Shown one piece after another: positions 12,801-26,217 of a stretch of 64,000 nt of DNA. The position numbers and the translations under genes were made by a program. The notes beneath the pieces were generated by a model, which was not told where the DNA came from, made no database searches, and was given only the letters and a program-made list of their open reading frames with translations. The stretch comes from Tetrahymena thermophila SB210 (Eukaryota; Ciliophora; Oligohymenophorea; Hymenostomatida; Tetrahymenidae), in the NCBI RefSeq assembly GCF_000189635.1, contig NW_002476370.1, positions 186,001 through 250,000 of the forward strand, written 5' to 3'. Positions within the stretch are counted from its first letter, which is position 1. Each line of letters starts with the position of its first letter.

Positions 12801-14920
12801 TTAAAGCAATTTGATTGATAGAGTTTCGAAGTAAGCTAATTTAATTTAAGGGAGAGTTTTTTTCATCTAATTGATATTCCACAAAAGGATTATTTTGCGG
12901 AGGTAAGCTTTATTTATTAGTGGAACTAGAAAGAACTTAATTAATATTTAGCTATGTTTGAGAAATAAAGTTAATACGCTCATTATACCTTTTAATACTC
13001 TCAGAAGACTTCTTGTGCAAGATATCATGAAAATTATAATCAGATATCTAGTTTAATAAATACTTATTTAGCTTATAGATCTTTGTGTTTGTGGCAGAAC
13101 AAACTGCAGTAAAAAAATGTTGCGCATTCTCTTATTCATACCCAAAGAATTGATTTTATTGTAAAATAACAATAGTTTTTTCTTCAAATTTTTTTTTGAA
13201 CTGAGAGATTTAGTGCTCTCTAACTGTTTAAGTTAAATCTTAAGACTAGCTTTCTTAGCTCTCCTAAGATAGTAATCTCTTAGTTAAAGTTATGTTTCCT
13301 TCAAGGATATAAAAGAGTTCGTTTACTTGATCTCCTTCTCTGTAAACAACCTATTCATGAAAATTAAATTAATTTGATTAAAAAATATTTTTTGGTGAAT
13401 ATTTTCTCAAACAAACATACATAGGAGAATGGATTCTTTTGAATGAATTATTTTTATCTTAAAATATGTTTGATTTTTAAAGTAAATCTTTGTTATCGAA
13501 TAATCTTTACTTTTGTAGTGGAAATAAATAAATTTATTCAATTTTTGTGGTTAGTAGAACAATAAAAGAAATTATGAATTCTGATATTAATTGATAATAT
13601 TTGGTGTTTCAATGGTAATATTATAATTTTTAGAACCACATTCTAAAATTTTTAATTAAATAATAAATCTTTACACCATAAATTATATTTTATTATTTTT
13701 TGTGCAATTAATCTTAATTACTTCAAGAAAATCTTTAAGTGAGAAGTGATTTATTATTATTTATCAAACATCCATTAAAATTTATTTTAATTTAACCTGA
13801 GAAGATAGTTAAATCCATCATTTTTATATTTGTTTGGGGAATACATATTTAAATAAGTATAGGAATGAAAATAATAATAACGCATTTATAAGATATTTTA
13901 CTGGTTTAGATTTATTCTGAATACTTTATTAAATTTGGGTTGGGAAATATCCAGTCAATTTTTGGCTTGCGTTACATACAAATAGAGTAATTTATGGATC
14001 AAAAAATATAAGAAATACTTGAAGAAATTCATACAATAATAAATAAATTAAATAAATCCTTTGATCTATCAATATTTTACCTAATTTCTCAGCAAAGGTT
14101 TCTCTTAAAAAAAGTAAGCAATTTAAACTCCGAAGGTATCTCCTATTTTAGGAAAAAATTGCTAAATAAATTTAGCAAAGTTTTCTCTGAATTTTATTTC
14201 AACATCAAAAATAATGTTGTATAATTCATAAGGAATCCAGGCAGTCACTACTTCTTGACTTTTAGCAATGATTGAAGCTGTCCTTTATCCTAATTTAGCA
14301 AGAGAAAATTCACCAAAAGTGCAATTAGTTTTGAGTTGATTAACTCTTTTGCAAAAAAACTTTTAAGCTTCTTGGGATATGCTATATTCATTCTTTTAAT
14401 TATTTTACACTTGCTTTTGTTGAATTTACAAAAGCTGTAGTTGCGAAGAAGAGTATTTTACGAACATAGGATCGTTAGTCAACTAAAGTAATTCTTTATC
14501 TTCTTATTAAACATCTTATAGGAGTCTAAACTGATAATCTAATTCTTTGATTGCCTCTTGATTCACAACATTCTCCTGCTGCTAGAGTAGGTTAACTTTT
14601 TTAGTAATTGCATTCATTTTCTTTAAAGTTTATGTTGAATGCTAAACGTAGACATTAACATCACCGCTTAAAATAATAAAAAATTTATCTCCTCTATCTC
14701 TTTATCTTACTAATATTTCCCCTCTTTTAAATATTTACAAGTTAAGAGACCTAATGGACAGTCTCATCAGCTCGAAATAGTTAGGTAATTTCTTAATTTT
14801 TTTAAAGTGATCTAATTACTCTAAGTAATTAAAAACTTCTCTAAAAGGCTATTCAGGCAAAGTCTCACCTGCACTATAACTCTGGCATTCCTAAATGCTT
14901 TTTATAACTTTTTCGTTCAT
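9892..14920 (-). CDS. Cyclic-nucleotide-binding-domain protein with long low-complexity tail, about 1432 aa
   Basis: Exons 14081-14920 (280 codons) and 9892-13350 (1153 codons with TGA) are joined in phase 0 across a 730-nt intron (13351-14080). The first fold spans roughly residues 50-240: GDKFFIILSGDVNVYV, then a long insertion of about 100 residues, then a phosphate-binding cassette FGEFSLAKLGQRTASIIA that keeps the Gly-Glu and Arg seen in cAMP/cGMP binders. The second fold, about 281-385, reads VYREGDQVNELFYILEG but its cassette (FFGYEQENAQHFFTAV) lacks the Glu and Arg, so it is probably structural. The remaining ~1000 residues are Ser/Asn/Gln/Lys-rich without a recognisable domain. No kinase or channel domain is visible. 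The start is uncertain: the frame stays open above 14920 to an in-frame TGA at 15065-15067 without another ATG, so an upstream exon joined at an AATAG acceptor near 15020 is possible. Confidence 0.75.
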
Positions 14921-17618
14921 ATATATCAATTTAATATCTTGGTTAAACAATTTGAAAAATGATTGTTTCTTGTAGCTATTCGAGATGCCTTATTAGTGTT
15001 CTATTTATTTTAAAAAGTAAGTCTTTTAATAGCTTTATTTTTTATTGATATTGTTATTGAAGAATCAAATTACAAAGCTTTTAATATTTATAAATATTAA
15101 TCAAAACTGATTTTAATTTAAATTATGTATTTGGTATACATTCATTTCTCTTTAATATTTTGCAGACTAAAAAAAGTCATAATATTTTTAAGCTATTTAT
15201 TTATTCATCATTAATATTATCACTCGTTTTAGTTGTTTTGCAATTAGTGTAATCATAAAATATATTTCTATAAATTTGATGGTATCTTTCTTTGCTAATA
15301 TTCATATTTCTTCTTTTTACTCAAAATTTGGTATCAAATTTAATTAACAATTTTGTATTTGAAGGTGTTATTTTGAATTTCATTTAAATATCTCAATTAC
15401 TCAAATGCCTATTTTTTCCTTAAAGTAATTTATTTATTTGTCCTTAATTTAAAGATTTTAAATATTTATTATTATTGTAATATCTTTGCCTGTATGTTAC
15501 CATTTAGTTCTATCAATTATAGTACAATAAAAAATGAAATATTTAGCCAATCATTTATCAAAATAAATATTTAATTGATGAATGCTTATAACAGATTGAT
15601 TACCATTAATTTAATTTATAATATATGAAGACCTTCTAGTGAAATAAATTATAATTAATTTTGATAATAGAATTCTTTTTCATAAAGATAAAACCTAATT
15701 TAATTATTATAAAGACTCTAATATTTCTTTTTTATATGCTAACCAATCCTAATATCTTAATTTTTATTTAATTTCTTAAAAATTTTATTTTTAATAGTCA
15801 ACTTTAAATATTCATTTCATCAAACAAATATTTACAGATATAAAATTAGCTAAAAATTTAAATACTATTAAAGAATACAAAAAAAATATTGGTCTTGAAA
15901 GAAATAATAATACAAGCGGAATTAATTATTTTTTGAGATGTTCAGTAAACAAAATTTTTTTGAAAAATAAATATTTTCTTTTAAAAATTGTTATTTTTTT
16001 TCTTCAATCAATATTTGCAAAAAAATAATAATTAAATTATTGAAAGATTTTGTTATTGCATTTATTTAAAATTATTAGAACTTTATTTAATTCCTCAAAA
16101 TACTCATAGCAGCAATCAAAGTCTTTACCAAACTTTTTAAATTATGAGCTTTTGGAGTATGATACTGTAATTTTTCTAATTGAATGGACTCCTAACATTT
16201 TAGAGATTTGCTCGAAAATATTAAAATAATTCCCAAAAAAATTATTTTATTTTTAACTTAACTTACAGGTTAGATGGTATAGGATAATTATTTATTTTTT
16301 AATTTCAAAAATTAATTTAAATTTAAAAAATACAATTATAAATATATTTAAGCTGTTTGATATTTCCGATTAATCATTAAATTTTTTATTAAATCAATTA
16401 ATAAGCTCTTTCATTCCTAAATAATGAATAATTTAATAATTTCATTGTTAAATTAATTTAGATGTATTTATTAGAAGAAATTTATATTTTAATTTTAAAT
16501 TATTTTCAATAAAAATTATAAATTATATTAAAGCAAAAAATAATTTAAATATGTTTAGTTTTACATTTCTTTGAAAGATAAATTTTAAAATCAGATAACA
16601 TTTCCTATTTTTAGTTAGTATTCTTTATTTATCACAGTTTAAATTTATAATGTAAAAATCAAATTAAAAGTAAAAACTATTTTGAAACATAAAAAATATT
16701 ACAGCTTTTGCAGTAATAAAAGGTGTTTTTTATGGAGTTTAGAAATTATTAATATATTTAACTTTTTTTTTTTGGAATTTTAAGTCATAATCTAAAAAAT
16801 AATTTTTAATTCATTTTTCTTACAAGAGTCTATCCCAATAGTATTCATTTGTTAGAAATAATTTAAGGACGGAGAATTAATTTTATTTACTTTTGCTTTA
16901 GAATTCAATTTTTTAATTAATATTATTAAAGAAATGCCAAATTTTGTATAAAAATGATAGTAAAATTAAGAAATCATCAATAAAAAATATTAAGATCAAT
17001 TAAAATATTTGCTATAAATGATTAAGTTAAATGCTAGTTTAAATAAAGAATTCTTATTGAATATAATTCCGTAAGATTATATAAAAAAGTTTTAAGTATG
17101 TACTATTTTTAATTTGCGGTGTAAGGTAAATTGACTGCTTTTTAGTAACTATAAGAAGATTGAAGCCTTTTATGAATTATATATTACAAATGAATTTATT
17201 TGATAAAATAAATAGTAAAATTAGTAAGGAGTAAAATTTGACAATAAAACAAAGTAGATAGCTAATAAATAAATTATTTTTACAAAATAACAATCAAATT
17301 TAATTTACTTTTAAATGAGTAAAAGCATAACGAATTTTTGTTTACGTCCTGTCTTCTTTTTATTATCATAAAAGCAAAATTTGATTAAAAAAATAATTGG
17401 GTTTGGTTTAACCTAATTCTTAGTTATAAATAACCAAATACATTATATATTTATTTAAGATTATTGAAATTTGTGTACTTAGTTAGAATAAACCTTTGTT
17501 TTGCTAAACAAAGAAAATAATTAATTGTAAGAAAATCTTATTATCAATTAATTGTAAACTAAAGATATAGTTCAAACCTATAATAAATACTTGATTAATA
17601 ATAAAGCTAATAAGAGAA
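14921..17618. other. Long A+T-rich spacer, possible upstream exon and small frame
   Basis: Positions 14921 to about 15020 continue the frame of the CNBD gene (for example SNSYKKQSFFKLF), so part of this stretch may be its 5' exon or 5' UTR. A 64-codon minus-strand frame at 16198-16004 begins MLGVHSIRKITVSYSK and contains a less A+T-rich patch. It may be a small gene or relic exon, but in DNA where only TGA stops translation such frames also arise by chance. The rest shows no structure I can interpret. Confidence 0.4.
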
Positions 17619-20298
17619 ATGATAAAAGTAATTGAAAAGCGATTGAAGTCAAATAGCTATCAAACGCATGATATCCTTGAGGATTCTTAATGTAATGGCT
17701 CATAAAATAACTATATTGCTAATTCAATGACATTTAAGCCGCCTATCATTTTCAAAGATAATCCTCTTTACACTCATAGATTTACAATTAACTCGAATGA
17801 AAGGAAAACATCATTTTTTTAATACCAGTAGTCTTCTGATGAAGCAACTTGTTCAACTTTAACTAACAATACTCCTATAAATAAGAGGATAAGCAATATC
17901 TCTCAGTTTAAGTATGATTCAGATGAAACACAAAGGATTAGAAATAAAAATGGATCATTATTTTCTTAGCAAAAAGATTCTGCTAGAACTCCTAGTTGCT
18001 AAAATATTCCTTAAACGGATTTTAATAAACTAAGTCTATTAGAAGAAATACAGAATATGGATAATTAAGCAACAGATAAGGCTTTGTGTTTATCACCTAA
18101 AACTATAAACAAAAGATAAGTAAAATCATTTAAATTAGACTAATCATCAGGTGTTACATCTAGTTAAAATAGATTAAAGATTAAGTAGAGGGAGTAAAAT
18201 TTTAACTCTTACCAAAGTGATTAGCATTTAAGTATGAATAGTGTTGAAGAGAAGAGAGAATTCTAATCTAGTAGTAGTTTAAGAATGAAAATGTCTTCTA
18301 GACTAATAAAAACTAGTGATAACGCTTATAATTTCAGCAGCAGTATGAATACTGAAATACCTATTATTTAGGATAGCAATCAGTGTATTTAACTATCTAA
18401 CAAGGGTAGTATATATAATTAAACGAACAGCAATATGAGCACAAACACTTCAAAGCAGAGTTATATGAAATTAATATTTAATGAATAAGCTAGAACTATG
18501 AATGTAGGAAATTTTTAAGATTATCTTTGTTATTTATCTTCTTAGCCAAATTTAAGTGTAAAGTAAAAAAATAAAAAATTCATTAAGCAATCTTAATCAA
18601 ATGCTCGCCAAAGAAGACCAGTGAATGACATTAGTGATTATGAAACACACTTAAATAACTCTTAAAAATTAATTCAGCTTAATAGATCTCAAAAATCAAT
18701 TTCATCCTAAAAAGATTTATCATTAACAAATATAAGTCCTGTTCCATATATTTTTGATAACAGGCTAGAATCAAGCAATAACTTAAGCGCACTGATATCA
18801 AATAAAAAAAGATTGAGCATAAGACTTCATAAAGTAGAAAAAGATGATGCAGAATTATTTCATTCTAAAAAAGATAAAATTCCTTCTTCAGACACAGTTT
18901 AACAAACCTTTTCTCAGTTGCAAAATCAATAGCAATCAACCTAAAAAATAAAAACTCTGTAAATTAATAAAGAATTTTTTATTTATAAATTTTAACTTAC
19001 ATTTTAATATTAAAAGTACAAATATACCTTCTATTTCTATTATTGAGTCAAAAAAAACTAACATGATGAGCTTAAAGCCAATTTCAATCAAAAAAATCAT
19101 GGAGCCAGTAAAAAATAACTAGGTAGATGAATCTGTTCATAAATTTCATTAAAAGGAAGATAGCCCAACAACTAAGACTGTCCACTTTGTTACAAGCATC
19201 TAAAACATTGATATAAATGATGACAGCACATAAGAAACGACAAAATTATTTGTACCAAATTTTAAAAGAAACCACAAGAGAAATAATACTTACGCATCTT
19301 CTCCTGATATTCATCTAAATAATTCACCAGTAACACTAAAAAAAGAGTAAATATTATTATTAATTAATTAATTAATTAAATAAACAGAAAGTCAAATTTA
19401 TAATTTTATTAGAAAAAGCTTGATTTCTGAAAAAACAGAGAGATCCCCATTAAGAATCAAATCCATGATTGATACTTCTCGTGGTTCAATTTAAAGGAAC
19501 TCAATTGCGGGCTAAGTAAAGGCTTTGAATTTTGCTCACAGACTAATTTAGTTAAAAGATATTTCAAAAGCAACTTAAAATATTTAGAAATGCATATAAA
19601 AAATGATTGAATAGCTAAAATAAATCACTTAGCTTCCTAAAATTTACCATAATAAATCATACAATTTTATATTTGATTTATGGTCTCGCTTTCCAGAACT
19701 TAAAAATATATTTCTTGATAAAGAAAAGTTAATAATTAAAACCCCAATATCTGTAACTCCCAAATAGGTTTTGGAAACACTTAAATTTGAAAGACTAAAA
19801 GTTGTTTACGATTTAGATAAAAAAGAAACAAAAATCACTTACGATTAAGCCTTAGAAAAATATTTGCAGAAAGACTTTTAAATTTACACATCATTCATGG
19901 AGGAATTCAACATGAAAATTCAGCAAACTCAACTTAAAAATCTAGAAAAGTAAATAATTGACCAACAAAATACTATTAGCCAGCTTGAATAAAAAATGAG
20001 TTATAATCTTTTATGCAACCCTAATCAATCACAAACAACTTCTATAACTTATGCATTTAAAGAAGATTATAATAATAATCTAAAAAGTTTCTTAGAAAGA
20101 GGAACTTATTTATTATCCAAATAATCAGAAAAATTTGAAACTGCTGAAAAAAAATATGGTAACTTTGAAAATATTCACCTCAAATCAAAATATTTTGGTA
20201 GCTATATATCAAATATTTATGAAAACATCCTCAAAAATAAAAAGAACTAAAACAAATTTGCTAATGCTAAAAGATACTCAGAACACGATGATGAATGA
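17619..20298 (+). CDS. Ser/Asn/Gln-rich protein with C-terminal coiled coil, 873 aa, unknown function
   Basis: Exons 17619-18958 and 19017-20298 flank a 58-nt intron (GTAAATT...AAAAG). Joining them gives 874 codons ending in TGA. Reading through the intron hits TGA at once, which supports splicing. The first two thirds are low-complexity, rich in Ser, Asn, Gln and Lys with many potential phosphorylation sites. A more ordered segment lies near residues 640-740 (FDLWSRFPELKNIFLDKEK), followed by a predicted coiled coil (QTQLKNLEKQIIDQQNTISQ). No catalytic motif, signal peptide or membrane helix is seen. An A/T repeat at 19350-19390 looks intron-like, but removing it would break the frame, so it is kept as coding. 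Confidence 0.75.
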
Positions 20299-20303
20299 GC
20301 AAA

Positions 20304-20346
<43 letters not shown>

Positions 20347-21364
20347 GCAAACAAACTAATTAATTAATTGCTATAATTATAAAGTACAATACTAAAATAA
20401 TTAATTTAAACCTACTAATTTAACTCTTTAAATCTTAAACTTTAAAATAAAAAATGTTCTAATATTTACAATACATACTTTATATTTATCTCTATCAGAT
20501 ATTTCTATTAAACATATTAATAAACATTGCTTAAAAAATTCAATTTAAGTAAAAAAAGCTGATTCAGCACATTTTATTTTTTTTCATAAATAATTGTCTC
20601 CTATTTTATCCAATTTCAAATCGAATTTCAATAAACTTTTATTAAATATTGAATTCTATAACTAAATATTAGTAAATTTAAAAAACTATTTAATTTTTTT
20701 GTTATAATCTATTGCTTAATATGTTAATATCTTTCACATTTCAGACAGATCTAACCTCAAATAATGTGAAGGTATATTTTATATTATGTGAATTTTATTT
20801 TATCTTTTTATATTTATTAAACTATACATTAATTTTTCAGCATTTAAATAAATAAAAAACAAATATTTTTTAGAACAGGAAACAATTCAAATATAAAGAA
20901 GTTTAAATTGTTATTTCTAAAAAAAATTACAATTAATTTCTTTCAGCATTTATAAATTAATACATTTTATAATATTTGTATTTAAAAAGATTATTTAAAA
21001 TCTATTGATAAAATATTATAAAACTAAAAATAATAATATTGATAAAACTTCCCAAAATTTATTTGTAAATATTTAAATTTAAAAAAAAATATTAATTTTA
21101 ATATTTTACATTTTTTAATAAATTTACAATAATCTTTTTATTTTTCATTTATAATTTATTTTTTAATATTAAGAGTCAAGAAATTAATTTAATATAAAAT
21201 AAATCTATAATAGAAATAAATAAATTAAATCATATTTATATATTAAGAAAATGAATGTAAAATCAGATTTAATTTAAAAAATTTAATTGATAAAATATGT
21301 ATGCTAACATTTTTGATTTATAAAATATTCATAATATTTATATAGTTAAAGTTTGATTTTATTT
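20299..21364. other. Intergenic spacer with (AAAT)n microsatellite
   Basis: A tetranucleotide run of about eleven AAAT units lies at 20301-20345, just after the TGA of the upstream gene. The rest is A+T-rich without a supported gene; it is the shared 3' region of two convergent genes. Confidence 0.65.
20301..20345. repeat. (AAAT)n microsatellite
   Basis: About eleven uninterrupted AAAT units begin three bases after a stop codon, in the presumed 3' UTR. Confidence 0.9.
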
Positions 21365-22885
21365 TCAATAATCATACTATTAAATTTCATGAGTGAGGAA
21401 ATGGTTTAAATCTTAGTATGTTTTAACATTTTTTCCACAATTTTCATCGTTTCTTCTAAGTTAACGACATATTTTTTAAACTTTTTAAACTAAACGATCT
21501 TTTAGAGGAAGATTGTAAAGTCTTTCAATATCTTATTATGTGGGAGGAGGAATATAGGCAAGTTCAGTTGGGCAATCTGTTCTTGGTTCAGTTCTCTTTA
21601 AAAGGAGATCATCAAAGGTGGCAGCCCACTCAGTTCTCTTTGAGAAATACTCATCAATTCCGAAAATTTTGAGCACAGATGAAATAATTGAACTATGCTC
21701 AAATTAAGATGTTTCAAAAGGCTTCTAGTGAGGAGCAGGTTCCTTGACTAATGTTCCTTTTTCTATCCAAGGAGATATCAAGAGCATAGGAACACGGATA
21801 CCTAGACGAGTGAAATCAAAGCCATTTCTATTTTTCTTACCATCAGGGTTTGGTACTCCGTTTTGAGGTGGAGAAACATGGTCATAGAAACCACCATGTT
21901 CGTCATAAGTTATAATAAAAAGAGTTTAATTCCATAGAGGACCATTTCTTAAGGCTTCGTAGACATTTTTCATAAGTCTTTCTCCTTCACGAACACTGTG
22001 ATTAGGATGTTGATCATTCATTAAACCAAATGATTTAGTGTTATTGTAATTAGGATTAATAGATTCTGATGGATTAATAAAAGTATAATTAGGCAAGTTT
22101 CCATTAGCTGCATCTGTATAGAATTATTCCATAGGAGGGAAGAGAGTTTCATTGAAATTTTAGTTGAAATAATTAATGTAGAGGAACCAATCATCAGCAT
22201 CATTTTCATAATAATATCTCCAAGTTAAGTTATTATTAGCAAGTACTTCTTGAAGAGTCTTGTTTTTAATTTAACCAGCTTTCTATTCGTTTCCTAAACA
22301 ACCGTCGCAAGTACCGCAGTGTACAAAAAGTCTATTTGGATTAGTAGGTCCTGGATAGCTGCAAAAATAATGATCAAATTAAGCATACTCATTAGCTAAA
22401 GTAGTAATAATTGGAACGTTTGAAGATAATTATGCGCTCATTTCTTAAAGCCCATTTTCTTTATTCTATCTAGCAGCCATAACGAATCCACCCATGTTAG
22501 CATCGCCTTCAGAAGAAGCATGGTTTACGCATGGATTTTTTATGTTCTTATCCTTAATATTAAGGGAGTATTTGCATCCAAATATACGTTCAGTAGTAGA
22601 TTCGTGACTATGACTAGGATCATAGAGGGAATTATCAGGAGCATCAGGGCTGATACAAACTTTTCCTAAAAATGGAAGGAAAGGATCTTTGTAATTACAT
22701 TCGTTTCCAGTCAATCCATTTACTTCTGGATTACCATATTCTCCTCCTTGCTTCATCCATCCAAGCATGTGGTCATAAGAACGATTTTCCATCATTAAAA
22801 CTACTACATTCTTGATAGGATACTAGTTGCAAAGCGCTAAAGAAGCTAGCAAAGTGGCCACTATAACAAAGTTTATCTTAGTCAT
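21365..22885 (-). CDS. Secreted phosphoesterase / non-specific phospholipase C-like enzyme, 506 aa
   Basis: One uninterrupted frame of 507 codons. The N-terminus is a signal peptide ([19 protein letters not shown]), so the product enters the secretory pathway. The body carries the full motif set of the phosphoesterase family that includes plant non-specific phospholipase C and bacterial phospholipase C/acid phosphatase-like enzymes: [11 protein letters not shown] near residue 32, a DPSHSHES metal-site region, TNPNR (residues ~190), [13 protein letters not shown] (~335) and [12 protein letters not shown] (~370). These motifs supply the metal ligands and nucleophile for phosphodiester hydrolysis. 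Whether the substrate is phosphatidylcholine or another phosphoester cannot be told from sequence. The C-terminal ~70 residues are a less conserved extension with several Cys and Asn. Several NxT/NxS sequons (NKT, NNT, NHS) fit a glycosylated secreted protein. Confidence 0.88.
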
Positions 22886-24610
22886 ATTTCGTTTCAAATA
22901 TATTTATTTGGTGATTATTGATTATCTATTAATTTAAAAAAATTTTTTGCTTGATTTAATTAAAAACAAAAAAATTAGAGAGAAAAAAACGAAGAGTAAC
23001 AAAGAATTTTCACAGTATATTAAAATAAACCCACCTTTAATATTTTGCTTATTGATTTGCTAATGATTGAATGGTAATTATTCTGAATTTTGTCAGGGAA
23101 TATATATTTTTCAAAGCAAGATGCTTTTTTCAGATCTGTTGATTAATTCTTAATTTGATTATTCATGAGTTTACGAAAATCTTCTACATTTTAATATCTT
23201 AATTTTTCAAACAAATATTTGATAGTAAGCGCAATGTAAAATAGGTAAAACATATCAATTGCTGATAAAACCATTTTATTTCAACTAATTAATAATTTTA
23301 TGAAGCAATAAAAAGATAATCTATACTTTTATTCATGGCTATTAATTGAATAGATATTTAGTTTACAAGTTTTATTAATTAATTAATTAATCTATTTAAT
23401 AAGATTCGAAATAAATAGACAAATAGATATATATATTTTACATCATAAGTATCATTAATTTTTTCTTTTATGATTTATTAAATTCTTTTACAAATCTTGA
23501 TCATAATGTTATTAATTAATTAATGAAAAAAAAATCAATACATTTTTTGTGGAAAATTAAGATTAAATAAAAAAAAAACAATTTTAAATAAACAATTTGA
23601 TATAAATATTTAATAGAATAACATAAGTTCTTTATTAAAAATTAATATTATTTATTAATATCAAATTTATAAAAATATCTTTTAATCCTATTTACTTTAA
23701 AGAAGGAAACAAGTTATCAAATTATAGTTCATTATGGCTAATTAAGATTAATTTTAAGTAATTTATGATTAATATTGAGTCATTTTAACTCATTAAATTA
23801 ATCATTAATTATAAATCATTATTACTCTTAATTATTAAGTTTTTAAAAAAACTTTCAATAAATCAATTTTTTAAAATTATTATCAAAATTTTAAGTAGAT
23901 AAATAAACATAAAGAAATAAATAATATGAATTTTATGATAGTTTTATTAATTAGAGTATGGCAATATGCCAATCAAAAATTTAGTGGTTTAAATTCCACT
24001 ATAAACTAAATTGGAATATTTAAAAAAATAATATAAATTATAAAAAAATGTAAAATAGATTTATACAATTATTTATTTTAATTATTGAAGATAAATTACC
24101 TTTTATAATTAAATTTATTTAGTTTTCTGAATTTTTCAAGTGAAAATTTCAAAATTGTGGGTTGTTTATTCAATTAATTTAAAATTAATAATGTATAAAT
24201 AAATCTAAATCTATTATTAATATTTTCATACTAGAAAAAAATTATGAAAAAGAATGGCCTTTCTAAGAAATAGTATGTCGCTTGCTTCACTAGATTTAGA
24301 AAGAAAATTAACTATAATATATCCTATTATACTTCACTGTTAAAATTCTAATTTAACCAAAACTTTGATATTTAATTCTAAGTGATTAAAATATTTAGAA
24401 ATCATAATTTAAATCAAAATTCAAAGCTTTTACAATAAATAAATAAAGATAACTAAGTTATTTATTACTCAAAACTTAACAATAACAAGTTAAAAATATG
24501 CAAATCATTTTATTATTTTAGGTTAGAAAATAATGTAAAATTGTAATTTTTTTTTTTAGTAAGTATTACAAAAAAAATCTTTATATAGGCTTAATAATTT
24601 TTTAGTTATT
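22886..24610. other. A+T-rich intergenic spacer
   Basis: Upstream side of the phosphoesterase gene and 3' side of the first paralog. A patch at about 23955-24015 contains small hairpins resembling tRNA arms, but no complete cloverleaf could be built. No coding frame is supported. Confidence 0.5.
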
Positions 24611-25606
24611 TCATTAAATAAACCTATCTGGATATTTTTAATACAGACAACCAATTCTTTTCATTATAAATTTAATAATGGCTATCTTGTTTATATATCC
24701 AAATTAAATAATTAAGCTAAAAAACCCACCAAAAGTAGTTAATGGCATACAAAAAGATAGATTATTGGTATTTTCATCAAGTAGAGATAAAACTAAAGCA
24801 CTAGAAGGTATAGATAAGATTTAAAAAAATACACCACAACATTGAGACGTACCAGGCATTCCAGAGAGATTAGATTTTTTAAGGGAAAATATAAATTTTA
24901 AGAATATATTAATCTTAATACAAGTGATTACAATTAGAATAACAAGGATCGGAATAAATGCAGCCTAAGAATCTATGGCAAGTATGATTGCTACTGCCAA
25001 ATAGCACGAGAAAAATAGAATAATATCTAAGTAGAAGTAAATTAAGCTATTTTTATAGATTTCTTTCAGATTTTCTTGCAATTATTTGGTGCACTAAATA
25101 AATTATGTTGCTGCTATCTATCTACTTGAGAATTAAGTGTTTTTTTTGCAAATTTACTCTTAAATATCTAAAACAAAATTAGGATCTAGTATATTTGCAT
25201 GCTATTCATAAACTAAGCCATCAAAATTTAGATTTTATTCTTACTAAATCTACTTTAAACTAGCTTTCACAAAATCTAATTCATATTCGCTTTGTTTGAT
25301 TGCTCTCGCACTACTATCATCACACCCATTGAAATAATCTTAAGGTGCAGGAGGGATTTTAATATTTTTTTTATTATTGATCCTTAGATTGCTATATATC
25401 TCTACTGCATTAGGTATGAAACCAAAATCTATGTTTAAAAAAAAGAATATTTTAATTGAATTTTTATTATTAAAAAGTAATTAATTAATTACTCAATCCT
25501 TTATTCTATGGAATTTCTGCATGAACTTAATTCGAAAATTACCTGAAATCATATTATTAAGCTAATAAATTTGGTGATCCATTGAAATTATTATATTATG
25601 TTTCAT
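24611..25606 (-). CDS. Multi-pass membrane protein, paralog A, 301 aa
   Basis: Exons 25543-25606, 25493-25516 and 24611-25428 total 302 codons. The 64-nt intron 25429-25492 is ordinary; the other intron, 25517-25542, is only 26 nt (see findings). The protein starts MKHNIIISMD and has a soluble N-terminal half of about 160 residues containing IPPAPQDYFNGCDDSS. Four probable membrane segments follow: IIYFYLDIILFF-like from residue ~165, AAFIPILVILIVITCI, a segment around VFFQILSIPSSALVLSLL, and FGGFFSLIIQFGYI. I do not recognise the family. Exon lengths are identical to the copy at 26218-27214, so the two arose by tandem duplication. Confidence 0.75.
25517..25542 (-). other. Probable 26-nt micro-intron in paralog A
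   Basis: GTAATTTT...CATGCAG. Without its removal the frame meets TGA before reaching the main body of the protein. With it, the reading is ...MISEIPQNKGLNFGFIPNA. The same 26-nt spacing, GT start and TTCATGCAG end occur in paralog B. Confidence 0.6.
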
Positions 25607-26217
25607 AATTTTATGTTTATTTGTTTTAATAAATCATAAGAAGAATTTATTTTTGATTATATTTTTGATATTAATTATCTATATTATTAAAGAAGTAATT
25701 TTTTGTTAGAACAATTTAAATTTAAAAAAAAACATCATTTGTGAGATAGATTTTTCTATTATGAACTTTAAATTTATAGTTATTACCTAAATAATTGACG
25801 TTTGTTTAATTAAAAAAATAAATACCTTAATTTAAAAATAAAAAAGGAAAAGAAAAAAGCTTTAAAAAAACGGTTTTATTATTTAATAAAAAATTGGATT
25901 AATTTAATTGAAACTTTAAAAAATTTTGTCAAATAATTGAGTATTTCTAATGTATTTAATGTAAGTATGTATTGATAATTTTCAACAAAAATAGTAATTT
26001 TAAATCAAAACATAAGCTTTGGTAAAGAAATTATTAAATATAAAGATAATTAAGTAATTATTTTTTTATTATATCTATATGGAAATAAATTATGATTATC
26101 GTTTTTTATTTAAAAGAGATAAAAATGTGAAATATAAATTTTTTTTATTCTTCTTTTAATAAGGATTGCAAATACAAAATAATAATATATAAATACATAT
26201 ATTTTTTTTTAACTTTA
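25607..26217. other. Spacer between tandem paralogs
   Basis: A+T-rich, about 610 bp. It carries the promoter of paralog A and the 3' flank of paralog B. No coding-like frame is seen. Confidence 0.6.

Noticed and set aside
19346-19390. A second intron in the gene at 17619-20298
   Set aside because: The GTAAAT...ACAG stretch is 41 nt and its removal shifts the frame into TGA; the unspliced frame continues cleanly for over 300 codons.
23955-24015. Possible tRNA or organellar tRNA fragment
   Set aside because: Two small hairpins (GGCA...TGCC and GTGG...CCAC) are present, but the acceptor stem does not pair well and the T-loop is not standard.
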